Origin: Pleurostoma richardsiae | Taxonomy: Eukaryota; Ascomycota; Sordariomycetes; Calosphaeriales; Pleurostomataceae | Length of the DNA stretch: 64,000 nt | Assembly (NCBI GenBank): GCA_030052745.1 | Contig: JANBVO010000047.1 | Location: 186,001 to 250,000, forward strand | Direction of reading: 5' to 3' | Part shown: positions 10,724 to 20,929 of the stretch, one piece after another | Layout: every line of letters starts with the position of its first letter | How positions within the stretch are numbered: the stretch's first letter is position 1 | Made by a program: the position numbers and the translations under genes | The notes under the pieces: model-generated | What the model was told of the DNA's origin: nothing | Databases searched by the model: none | The model's input: only the letters and a program-made list of their open reading frames with translations

Positions 10724-12116
10724 GACGGCAGGCCTGAGGACGTCGGATGCGGATGGTTCTATTGACGGACAACCTAATTCAGCAGTACTAAGAGGCACAG
10801 GCACAGGTACGAGCTATCTAACGAATGTGTCCGCTGAGCAAAGTCCCGTGGTCTTTATTCGGTGCTTGCCAGGAGTCGCCGTTCCGCCCAGTTTTCAGCT
10901 CCGCATTGCAGGACGTACGGGGGATCAGTAAGCTGGCGGGCTAGTGCCTGATCGGGAAGCATTGGACGAGAACCGCGGTGTCCCGGTCGTGGGGGGTGGG
11001 AGGGGGTGCATGATTAGCTTCCCTCTCCCCATGCACTCGCCGACCACAAGGCGGCGGGCGCGAGGACTTATGCAGGGCTCATTCGCAGCTCCTATTGGTC
11101 CTCGTCAGGCTCCAGCTTATCATTCGGCACCCTCAGCTCTCCGACAGGCTCGCGAAGACGGAGAGCTCGGGTATCTCGAAAGTGTAGAGTGATGGATAGT
11201 GTAGGTAGGGTACTCAGCTGAAAGCCCCGAGAGCCTGGAACACAGTCAGCCCCTGTGAGGGAGTGTGAACCGCTTGGCACAGACTTTCAACGAGTACATA
11301 GATCGACTGGGAGAAACAAATCAATACCGCCACTCGCATGGGAACTTGACTGAAGCGACGGGTTTCTGGGTTGCCTCTCGCCGTCCCTGGATATATATCA
11401 TGTACCTATATACCGTGCATCATCGGGATTCCAGCTCTCTACTAAGTTTGACAATGACGATGACTTCAGATCAAATTCGTGCTCAACACACGAACGAACA
11501 AGAGGCGCGGGACTACTGTAGCGTACCTGGTTGGCACTGCAAGTAGGGCTGGTTGCCTTGAGGAACGGGGAGAATATCATCCTTTGCGGAGAACCCCACC
11601 GCCTCCTGAGACCTGCCGGCTAGAACCGCCGACAGGCACATCCGGCACACTTGGCTTTTGCTGGGGGGGGTCCAGACCCTGTGTGTGTGTCGGACGACTC
11701 GCCCGTGGAGTGAGCCAACGCTGCGTCCCGACGGTCCCTCGAGACGCGGGGGAGGGTTAGGGTTGCCTAGCCCGTCGAAATTCTACCGGAACGAATTGCG
11801 GCGTGTTGCGAGCCACCAGCAGCTGGATCGGTCCAGGGTCACGCCATTTGCCCAGTGCGGTGGAACAACATCGACATCATGTCGGACAATCAACAGGCGA
11901 CGGTCGCGACAACAACCGCACCACCGTCGGAGCAATCAGGCGCCGCTGGAGTTATAAATCCCCCCAGAGTCTCACCACCAGCAACTGCTTTGAAGCCACA
12001 ACTCATCGATCCAGAGTAAACCATCACGAGCCGGGTTCTCATCTCTCTCCACTGCCGCTGCTGCATCTGTCCCAGCCGCCCCCAAACGCCGTGTTACACA
12101 CACCCACTCGAACATC
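10724..12116. promoter_or_regulatory. Long intergenic region between divergent genes
   Basis: Shared upstream region of the Zn2Cys6 regulator (-) and the small membrane protein (+). No gene is supported; the open frames have no protein-like character. A short GGTTAGGGTT string occurs near 11756. Confidence 0.4.
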
Positions 12117-12443
12117 ATGGTCACCTCACAAGCTAAGATGCCCAGCACCTCCCTTGCTGCGACAAGGTGACTAAGCCTGCCCCCACGCCTGATGGTAGGC
12201 AGCATGTGGGAGCTTCAGACGCTGACTCGAGTTGCATGCAGGCTGCTGCCGGCGGTAGTTGTTATTGGGGCCGTGTCCGCCGTGGCCGGCTACGTCCGAT
12301 CACAGCTGCGGACCGAGTCGCACACCATGGACCGCTTCTTTGCCCAGTACAAGAACGCCCAGAGTGAGGAGTCACGCCGAAGGGTCTTCGAACAGGCGAG
12401 GGAGGATCCGCGGAAGAGTCTTTACAACATCCTCGGCTGGTAG
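12117..12443 (+). CDS. Small single-span membrane protein, 83 aa (2 exons)
   Basis: Exons 12117-12166 and 12242-12443 join through a 75-bp intron (GTGACT...TGCAG) within an Arg codon: SLAATR|LLPAVVVIGAVSAVAG. The product has a short N-terminus with a hydroxylated/basic look, one hydrophobic segment at about residues 17-33, then a charged amphipathic tail (SRRRVFEQAREDPRKSL) ending NILGW. This layout resembles small mitochondrial inner-membrane assembly or accessory proteins, but I do not recognise the family. The clean splice and the codon structure argue that it is real. The first ATG follows a pyrimidine-rich leader. Confidence 0.72.
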
Positions 12444-13191
12444 CTCTTTCCCGTTAGCTAGGCGTTCTGGGGGGTTAATACCATTTGACATTTGCAACCG
12501 CCCCGGCAACACGCCGCTGGGCATACATAGAGCACCTAGTGCGACAAGATATTGCCAACACAATCATAATACGCCGTTCAAGTTACTGGTCGCTCATGCC
12601 GCAACCCGCATTGTTGATTGATCCCATAGGACACAGAGTAATCCGAGAATAGCCCCAGCGTGTTCGTGTTAGTTGGTAGTAGCTCAGTAGGGTTGTGTGA
12701 CTCGAGCTCGATACGCCCCCAGCATAATAAAATAACATCATCGGTGGATGCTAACCGACAGAGACGTGACGTTCTCTTATATAGCCATTGTAATGATATC
12801 TCAAAAGGACCGCTCAAGAGGTTCCAACCGTAGCAGTAGCGACAAACCGCCAGGAATGTTCGTCTCTCCAGTTGATCCCCGCCATAGCGCAGAGCAGACG
12901 ATTGTGCTAGAAGTTGCAGACTGCCAAGGAGGCATCCCTCCCAAACCGGAACCAAGGTGGTGTGCTGGCCGTCGCGCATTAGTCTGTTAACCGTTAAATC
13001 TGACGCGTATCTACCTAGACAGCAGCCGTCACCACGAGCAGAATGTCTGGAGGGAACAACCCCTATCGGTTTTTGTATATAAGGTGACCATTACCTTTAC
13101 AAGGAATAAAGAGAGCTTTCGACTTCCCACACACTGTGTTCTTATACGGGACCGCGAACAGGAGATAACAACAGATGTGTGGACGCTGTCG
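12444..13191. other. Convergent intergenic region
   Basis: Lies between the 3' ends of the small membrane protein gene (+) and the 2EXR gene (-). Nothing else is recognised. Confidence 0.4.
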
Positions 13192-14427
13192 TTAGATCTC
13201 TGCGAAGGCATTCATGCCCCAGATCTTTCCCTGTGGGTAGTCCAATGCCCCATCGTGATCGCAGTCCACAATAATAGATGTATCCAGCCCCTCTATCTCC
13301 TCATCTCGAGCCACAAGAATTCTCACGCCCCGGAATGGCACCGTTCCTTTCGGGTCTTCAGCCTGTTGGCTACGGATGGCTTCATCGATGATCCGTGCAA
13401 ACACATAGGTCGGATGTTGCTCGTTCCACCCAAGCTTCTCCAGGTCGAAGACCTCGTGATATGTCTTTCCCACGCCGCAGAAGACGTCTGGAGACCTCTT
13501 CCTTTCCTCATCGCTTACGCCGTGAAGATCTTTGTCCATCCCGCCTCTAGTTTGCAAGTCTCTTGCCGCCCACCTGTCTTTTCCACATCGTCTACACCGC
13601 CCTGCACAATAATCAACCAGGTATAGTACCTCGAGGTTGTGCTGCACTGTGCAGGCCAAGAAAGCGATCTCTTCGATAATGAGAGAGCCCAGTGCCGTGT
13701 CCGTCCAAGTCTCAACCACGTCCAGGGCGATCCGTCGAGCACTTTGCATTGTTTGTGCCATCTCACTGCTCCAGACACTCTCTAAAACGGCGCTGATTCC
13801 ATTACTGCCAGACACATCCCTGTCTTCATACATTATCGGGGCGTCTCGGGGCTGATCGTCAGCCGCGGTTGCCAAGTTGTCGAATATGAAGTCAGGCATA
13901 TTGAGCATGGCCTCCTGGCTGAAAGCGGTGACAGCGCCGCCGTCCCTGAAGCGAAGATGAAGCACGTCGGTGCTATTGTTGTAACGAACGTGTTGGTTCC
14001 GTCCGGGGAGGTAGAAGGTGTTGATATCGACGTCACTGGCGTTGTTTCCTCCTGGTGGAGGGAACGCGACGGTAGAAGCAGCATCAACGCATGTTGCCGC
14101 CAGCGCATGCCTGAACTTGAACATCGACGGGTCGACTCGATGACGAGCTACTCGGGTTGGGCGAGCGAGCTCCTCGTCACTGATGTCTAGAACATCGAGG
14201 AACACTGTGTCCTTGTACTTGATCCACCTCTTTTCGTCTCTTCCATCCAACACTGAAGCTCCAGGCTTCAAAAAGGCTGTGTAGGTTCGATGTGGACCGC
14301 GCCACGACGGAAAGCATACATCTAAGAGATGCACGGATGGTGCGGTCGCTCCAGTGGCATGCCAAACCTTGAGTTGCAGTTCTGGCGGGAGTTGTGTGAA
14401 CAGTTGAAATGATGCTGGGCTGGACAT
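13192..14427 (-). CDS. 2EXR-domain protein, 411 aa
   Basis: Single-exon gene. The N-terminus FQLFTQLPPELQLKVWHA is the 2EXR signature, a short F-box-like element of about 30 residues that is greatly expanded in filamentous fungi. The remainder matches the usual body of such proteins: an aromatic-rich first third, a DVVETW segment, and a C-terminal Cys/His-containing region with CRRCGKDRW. A zinc site there is possible but unproven. The function of 2EXR proteins is largely unknown; a role in ubiquitin-ligase adaptors or incompatibility-type interactions is speculation. The start is the ATG immediately before the 2EXR motif. Confidence 0.9.
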   Translation of the reverse strand: MSSPASFQLFTQLPPELQLKVWHATGATAPSVHLLDVCFPSWRGPHRTYTAFLKPGASVLDGRDEKRWIKYKDTVFLDVLDISDEELARPTRVARHRVDPSMFKFRHALAATCVDAASTVAFPPPGGNNASDVDINTFYLPGRNQHVRYNNSTDVLHLRFRDGGAVTAFSQEAMLNMPDFIFDNLATAADDQPRDAPIMYEDRDVSGSNGISAVLESVWSSEMAQTMQSARRIALDVVETWTDTALGSLIIEEIAFLACTVQHNLEVLYLVDYCAGRCRRCGKDRWAARDLQTRGGMDKDLHGVSDEERKRSPDVFCGVGKTYHEVFDLEKLGWNEQHPTYVFARIIDEAIRSQQAEDPKGTVPFRGVRILVARDEEIEGLDTSIIVDCDHDGALDYPQGKIWGMNAFAEI

Positions 14428-15617
14428 TGTCGTTATGTCTGAAGAGCCACAGGCATTGAAGCCATAATCCGGGCCGGATGTTGCGATGGAAAAGGGATGT
14501 GTGTTAGTTATGTGACGGCGGAGCTCTGAGCCATGACTTGTCCTCGAGGCAACATTTTGCGACCTAGTCCGAGGTTAAAGAAGGGCAGTTTCCACTCCCC
14601 GGCGCAAAGCTCTAAAGTGATATTCCCCCTGCGGTTCATCTAGTTAGTTCTGCTCCGAGCTGATTGCATGTGGTGGCTGAGTACGGTGCATCGGATTGGG
14701 AGACGCCGTAACGAGAGGCTTGGCATTTCATGTCAGCTTACTATGGCTGTGTCAGACGATGCCCACAGCTCATTACTATTTGACAATAACTGCATCTCGG
14801 GGCAAACGGCGAGCTGAAGCAGTCCGTCAGCCGTGCGTGGCCTCTGTCCTCTTCAGCAGCGAACTAATGCGTCAGCGCTGTTCCTATATCGCTGTAGGAA
14901 TGTGCATTGCAGCCCGGCAGATGTCTTCGAATGAAAGTTCGCAATACTTTCTGCAGCGATAATTCGGCTGCCTACCCTAGCTAGCCTCTCAGGCTGAGCA
15001 ACCCGAATTCGTGTCGCTAACTCCAATGTGGACATGAATGTTTGGTAGGAGAAGGCTCGGCAACGGTAAGTCTGCCCTGCTTCTCCTGCGCGATAGCCGA
15101 CAATGCCCATCCAAGCCAACGCGGCATCTTATATCCTTCGCGATAATATGGCAAACGGCGCTCGACTCACCTACATTCCCGCTGCCTATGTTACCCGAGT
15201 CGAAGCGGGTTGTTTCGGTTCCCAGTACTGTATGTGGTATATTGAACTGGTCACATGTTCTATCTCCTGTTGTTCTCGTCCCCTTTGCCGCTTTCCCAGC
15301 ACTCTCTCATTAGATAGCTGGCAGAAAGTCTGCATGAGGGTTCGTCGTATGGGCGTAAGTGAACGCCATACCTTCAAGGACGCGAATGAAATCCTGACAC
15401 TGGGCTCATGCCGTGGCGTACATAGATTTTCCTGCCCCTCGACTCTGTCTCCATCAGACGTCTAGGTATGAGCGAATTCGAGTCAGAGGACAACAGGAGA
15501 CCACGATAATATGTGAGCTAATAATAGCCCGTTCAAGACTATGAGTCGAGTAGTGACAGCTTTGCACCTCTCTTTGACAGCCCTGCAAAATCCAAGACTG
15601 AACCATAGACCTCTCTA
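14428..15617. other. Intergenic region
   Basis: Upstream of the 2EXR gene and downstream of the MFS transporter. No gene, repeat or RNA is recognised. Confidence 0.4.
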
Positions 15618-17227
15618 CTATAGAGTATACCTGAAATCCGGATGCCTGTCACCTTTCTTCCCCTTGGCAATCTCCCTAGCTCGGTGCTCTGGAGCCATTC
15701 GGTCTCTCTTGTTGTTGATGTGACGCAGTGTCGCCCACATAGTTGAATAGCCGACAGCAGCCAGGACAATAGCAGCAAGAGAGATAGAGTGGCCTATGGT
15801 GTATCTGCCATCCTTTGCAGTGAGCCTGTAGATCTGGCCCGCCTATTTCATGTTAGCCTGCGGGTATCCTAGGTGTAAGATCCCCTGCGAAGCATTGCCT
15901 GCATACCATGATTCCAGCACTGTTGCCCACCGTCTGCTGAATGCCAATTGCTCCTGCGCGCTTGAAGTATCCGGCATTGCTGTTGCTCACCCACGTAACG
16001 TTCAGCCCAACGACGCAGTATATGCCTGTGACCGTGACGAAGGTCGCAAAGTAGAGCACCGAAGTCGATGACATCGAAACTCCGAGGAGCATCGAATAGC
16101 CTGCGGCGCTGATCAATGCCATAGGGACCATGAAAACCGCCCGCCTCTCGATCCGGTCTGACAAGAACGAGATGGCGATGTAAACAACCGATGCCCAGAT
16201 GTAAACGGGCACGGTCAGTAACTGAGTGCGTACGCTCGAGTATCCGAACGCCTTTATTATGCTTGGGAGGAAGGTGGACAGGCCAAAAGAGCATGTGTCG
16301 GCCGCAAACTGTGAGCAGGCCGATAGCCAGACCTTGGGATCCTTGAAAGCAAGCTTCACCTCGCTCTTGTCGAACGTGTCCGACTCGCCGAGGTAGAGTC
16401 GACCTTGTTCCTGGCGGATGACCATCAGAGCCTTCTCTTCCTCGCTGAGCCACCAAGCGGTCTGGAAGCTGTCAGGGAGGAGGAAGACAGCCATGATTCC
16501 AACCACGACTGATATGAGGCCCTCAACCAGGAAGAGCCAGCGCCACCCAGCCAGGCCACGGGCGCCGTGCAAGTTGGTCAATCCATAGGCTAGCAAACCG
16601 CCAAATGCACCAGAGAGAGCAGCCGCGACGAACAAATAGGATATCCGCCGAGCCTGCTCGCCTGGCTTGTAAAACGTGCTCAGGTACAGCGTCAAGCAGG
16701 GGAAGAGGCCACTTTCAAAGGCACCCAGGAGCAGCCTCGTCGCTAACAAGCTGGCGTAGTTCTTGATGAAGGCGGAGCCTATGACGGTAACGCTCCAGGC
16801 GAGGATGAAAAAGGGGATCAGGCGGCTTGGGCGGGCCTTCTTGAGGATGAGCGAAGCAGGGATCTCAAATGAGATGTATGTGACATAGAACAGGGTCACA
16901 GCCACATTGAGCCGGTTGCCGTAGAGGTTGAGGTCGTCTGTCATGCCTGCGATGGCGGCATTGCCTGCAGATCAGGCCTTGTTAGCATGGTGCGGCCATG
17001 TGATAGGGGATTTGGTGGGCCGGGAAAGGCACGCTCTTACCAATGTTGCTTCGATCAAGATAGGCGACGAGGAAGAACAGGACCATCATTGGTGCGAGCC
17101 AGAGATCCAACTTGCGGATGAGGCGTGCCTCGGCCGCCGAGTCGATGACGAGGTCGGTGGCAGCAGCAGCAGGGGGCGCCTCCAGATCGCTCTCCTTAGG
17201 ATCCAATGCCATCTTCTCATGAGCCAT
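15618..17227 (-). CDS. MFS transporter, Dal5/allantoate-permease (ACS) type (3 exons)
   Basis: Plasma-membrane carrier for organic anions. Exons in transcription order are 17227-17041, 16964-15907 and 15842-15618, giving 489 aa, usual for this family. The first exon reaches the signature YLDRSNIG and exon 2 continues NAAIAG, as in Dal5, Tna1 and Liz1 proteins. About 12 hydrophobic segments follow, with a central charged loop and a basic C-terminus (HINNKRDRMAPEHRARE). An in-frame ATG 15 codons further upstream (17272) is possible; MAHEKMALDPK was preferred because it gives a normal-length acidic N-tail. It is divergent from the Zn2Cys6 regulator at 17666 across 438 bp and close to the FAH-family gene, suggesting uptake of a substrate degraded by that pathway. 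Confidence 0.92.
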
Positions 17228-17665
17228 CTTGAGACAGATCAGAGATTTGACGACCCGGAAAGTATCAGGCAAGGCTCGAGATCATTTGCTTCAGGATACA
17301 GCCTCTGACAACGCATGCTCGTGAGTGCCTTTCGAGCTTATATCTGAGCCAGTATGGAACTTGGGCCACCAATCATGATGTGTCGTCTCGATTTGACCGA
17401 TCAAGCCTGGTAGTGTTTTCCGACGCGGATCGTCGGACGTTTCCATGCTCTTCTTTATCAAGGTCATTTTGCCGACAGGAACTAGGATCGTCCGTATCTT
17501 CAGGGCCTCCCTCCTCCCTTATCTCTTGGCACTCTAGCGAGTCAGGTCGAGGCAAGCAACTTAGCCTAGATAAATAGCCGGTGTCTCCCCTTCTTGACTG
17601 GGGGGCCAATTCCCGATCACGGCGTCCAGTTTTCCGACACTCATCTCTTCCAGAGGCCCCACTTC
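17228..17665. promoter_or_regulatory. Bidirectional promoter between MFS transporter and Zn2Cys6 regulator
   Basis: This 438-bp divergent spacer must hold both promoters, as is common for pathway-specific regulators and their transporters. It contains CGG-type half sites in several places, for example a TTTCCGACGCGGATCG stretch near 17417. Binding was not shown. Confidence 0.45.
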
Positions 17666-19855
17666 ATGGACACGCAGGCTCGGAAAGGGGCTGCCAAGTC
17701 TGTGATGCGCGGAAGAAAGCGTGGAAGACACCCGGCGGCATGTGCTGATTGTCACAGGCGGAAACAGAAGGCGAGTGGCGAGGATTCGGGGCTTCTAGAC
17801 AGATAGAGAGACTAAACCGGGTAGCAGTGCGACGGTTCAGAACCGTGTTTCAACTGCAGTCGCCGTGGAGTAGCCTCAACCTGCTCATATGGTCATCTGT
17901 CACACTCGCTACCGAGTGCTACCAGACCAGCTCTCGCCCCATCACGGCTCGGACGTCTGCCAAGGGGCGAAAGCGTGGAGAATCGCGATGGTAGTGAACG
18001 TCTGGCTGCCCGAAGCAGATCGGGAAATGTCGAGTCGAGGAGTCAGTCGACCGGGACAGCTGCCGGCTCAGGGGTAGACGGTACCGACCGAACGGAGCAG
18101 CCGGTGGGGAGCCTCTTCAAGAGCCGCGACGCGCCCTCTTTTTTCGGCTCATCCTACTTCGGGCCGCAGGCTGCGGCCAAGGTCATACAAGCCCCGGCGC
18201 CAGAGCTATCGGTTGGAATATACGGCAAGGCGGAGGCTAGCTCAGCACATTCGTTTCGCGATGAGGGAGGCCCCTTCTCCCAGATCTGGGACCTCCTCGG
18301 GCTCCTCCCCAGAAAGAGGTCGACCGTGGACAGGCTCACCGAGTGCTTCCTGCAGGAGTTGAACTGGGCGATCGATGCTGTGCACCCAGCATCCTTCCGA
18401 GCCAACTACGAATCGTTCTGGTCCCGGAAGTTCGGCTTTGATGACCTGGCAACCGTCGACCTTCGCTGGCTTGCACTGCTGTTCATTGTTCTAGCCTACG
18501 GTGTCCTCTTAGATTGTCCGAAACCTCAGAACCAAGAAATCCAGCGCGAGGTGCACGATACATCGCTGCGCTTCTACTGGGCTGCCCGTAGAGCTATTGT
18601 CATTGCGCCCACCTTCTACGGTGAGTCCACTGATCTCGTGAGGGCTGGCGTGCTGGTGACGAGATACCTGATCTATTCCCGTCGCGTGCCCGAGTCCTGG
18701 CTCACTACCAGCTTTGCGATGCGCATGGCGCAGGCACAAGGGATCCATATCGACGGCGAGAGGTGGAGGCTGTCTCGGAAGGAAACAGAGACGCGACGCC
18801 GTCTCTGGAGTCATTTGTACGTGCTCGACAAGACCATCGCGCTAGCATTGGGACGCCCCTTTGCAATCGTCGATCAACAGTGCTTAGTCCAACAGGCAAC
18901 AAACGTCTGGCTGGATGACCTGGATGACCAGACCGCAGAATCGGTCCCTGAGCAGCCTATCGCCGAGCCGACGTTGAGCATCTGCAACCGGCTAGCTCAC
19001 CAGCTAGCCATTATCGTGGGGAAGGTCCAGGAGGAGTGCTTCGGGCTCTATCCCGTCTCGTACGAGACTGTCCTGTCGCTGGATGCGGAGATCTCGGGTT
19101 GGGAGTCCAGCCTCCCCTCCTTCTTCCGTCTCGAGAACCCAGATCGGTCAAAGGACGATTCGCTTCCTTTTCTCAGGTGGAACAGGCTGCATCTCCACAG
19201 CCTATATCACTTTGCCCGTGTCACTCTGCACCGACCGTTTCTCCTCCGCCAGTCCATCACGAACCGGTATCAGCACAGTCACGACGTCTGCATCGCATCT
19301 GCATGCGCGGACCTGGACATGCGTCTCAAGTACTTCAGCCAGCCCCTAACTGACAGGCTAAAATGGACACTCGGGCCACACCACCTCTTCAACAGCGCAC
19401 TCGTCCTAGGCATCATCGCCGTGCGAGACCCCAGTTCACGGCGATCACAGGCTATTCTCGAAGATCTCACGGCCTACTGTGAGCTGCAGAGGAGAGACTC
19501 GTGGCTCAACGAGTTTGCGCTGGCTGAGGTTAAGATCGTAGAGCTCTGCATCAAGAAAGCTAAGCATCCCCAGCAGCCACACGACTCAGCCCCTCTGCAC
19601 CCAGCGAGAGCGCCGCAGTCTTCAAATTACACCGCCGGTGTTCATGCCAGCGCAGCCGTCGTTGAAGAAGCGCGGCCGCTCGGTGTACCAGCCTCAGCAG
19701 AACCTTCCTCTCAGCTCAACCTGGCCGTACCCCCCTCGACTGCTCTTGGACCAGCTTCCTGGGACGACCCTGCTTTCTTCTTTCCCGAGGCCAGCGATCT
19801 CCTTCAGTGGGAGCAGGTCTTGGACTCTATCATGCAGGATCAAGTTGCAGAGTAG
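17666..19855 (+). CDS. Zn2Cys6 transcription factor with fungal_trans domain (2 exons, GC-AG intron)
   Basis: Probable regulator of the neighbouring transporter and FAH-family enzyme. Exons 17666-17770 and 17828-19855 give 710 aa. The zinc cluster is split by a 57-bp intron exactly before Cys36: ACADCHRRKQK | CDGSEPCFNCSRRG. Cysteines lie at 26, 29, 36, 42, 45 and 54 (C-x2-C-x6-C-x5-C-x2-C-x8-C). The donor reads AAG|GCGAGT, a non-canonical GC donor, with acceptor GTAGCAG. A basic stretch precedes the cluster (MRGRKRGRH). The middle homology region has the fungal_trans pattern MAQAQGIHIDGERWRLS and RRRLWSHLYVLDK. The C-terminus is Ser/Pro-rich and ends acidic. The alternative, that the true N-terminus begins within exon 2, would delete half the zinc cluster and is less likely. 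Confidence 0.9.
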
Positions 19856-19906
19856 ACTTATCAGACACAAATTCCTTTTTCCCGTCTAGTATGTATGCTA
19901 TGCTCA

Positions 19907-20929
19907 TCATAGACGTCCATTAGAAACTCCCTTAGGGCCCGCCTCGTATTCTACCGCATTCACAAGGCTCCCCAGCCCGTGGCTCATGACAACGCGCAAG
20001 TCATCACCCGGCTTCAAGAACACTGGAGGGTTCCTGCTTACACCTATCCCGTGAGGCGTCCCAGTCATGATCACTGTACCCGGCTCTAGCGTCGTCCCTG
20101 TTGACAAATACGCTACAACCCGGGCCACGCTGAAGATCAAGTCATCCAACGTGCCTTGCTGCATCACGTCCCCATTGAGCAATGTCTTCAGTTGTATCTC
20201 GCGGGGATCAGGTATGCTCTTCGTCGAGACGATGCACGGGCCCATGGGCGCGAAACCGTCGAAGCCTTTGCCAAAACCCCACTGTGCGCCATGGAACTGG
20301 TGCTTCCTTGCCGTCACATCGTTAGAGCACATGTATCCCAGGACAAAGTCCAGGGCTTCTTCGGGTGCAACGTTTCGTGCTGTCTTGCCAATAACGACCG
20401 CTAGCTCGGCCTCGTAGTCCGCCTGGTCATCGGTCGCCTGATGAGGGATGACAAGCGGCGCATTGGAGGCATTCAAACAGGTGGAGGGCTTGAAAAAGAG
20501 TGTCGGATGCTCGGGCAGAGGCAGGTTCATCTCCATGGCGTGCTTGCGATAGTTCAGGCCGACGCAGCGTATCGTGCCCACCTCTGCTTGCGATAGAGGT
20601 GGAAGTAACCTACAGATGGTTACGACTCTAGTGGTTGGCTTTGCCAAGAGGTCCAAAGCCGAGGAACCGCTGAAGACAATGACCTCGACGTCTCGAGATG
20701 ACGCCAGGGCTGCCCCAACTATACAATGACACGATATTAGCTCCGCGCTGTTGCGTCGGCGTCGGCGGCTCACCATCAAGGCTTGGGTCTACCGGTTCAC
20801 CGACATATTCCATGCCATCCTCCTTTGCGATGAAACGCACAAGGCGATTCCAACTCTGTGGGCAATGTTAGCAGCGTTTGACCATCCAAGGAACGTAGTC
20901 AAGAGCTGTCAGCGTACCGTCGATACCAT
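19907..20929 (-). CDS. Fumarylacetoacetate hydrolase-family protein (3 exons, 12-nt first exon)
   Basis: FAH-family enzyme. Members are metal-dependent C-C hydrolases, decarboxylases or isomerases acting on acylpyruvate-type products of aromatic or sugar-acid catabolism. Exons are 20929-20918, 20855-20774 and 20718-19907, giving 301 aa. The protein begins MVST|SWNRLVRFIAKEDG, the usual fungal N-terminus. It continues with CVGLNYRKHAMEMN, the acidic metal-site strand DYEAELAVVIG, CSNDVTAR, GFDGFAPMGP and TGTPHGIGVSRNPP. The 12-nt first exon is inferred from a GTACGC donor, a GCTAAC branch site 10 nt before the CACAG acceptor, and the expected SWNRL sequence. A start at the internal Met of MRFIA is the fallback. 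It is tail-to-tail with the Zn2Cys6 gene, only 51 bp apart. Confidence 0.9.

Noticed and set aside
11750-11766. Telomere-like GGTTAGGGTT string
   Set aside because: Only about one and a half repeats; too short to call an interstitial telomere array.
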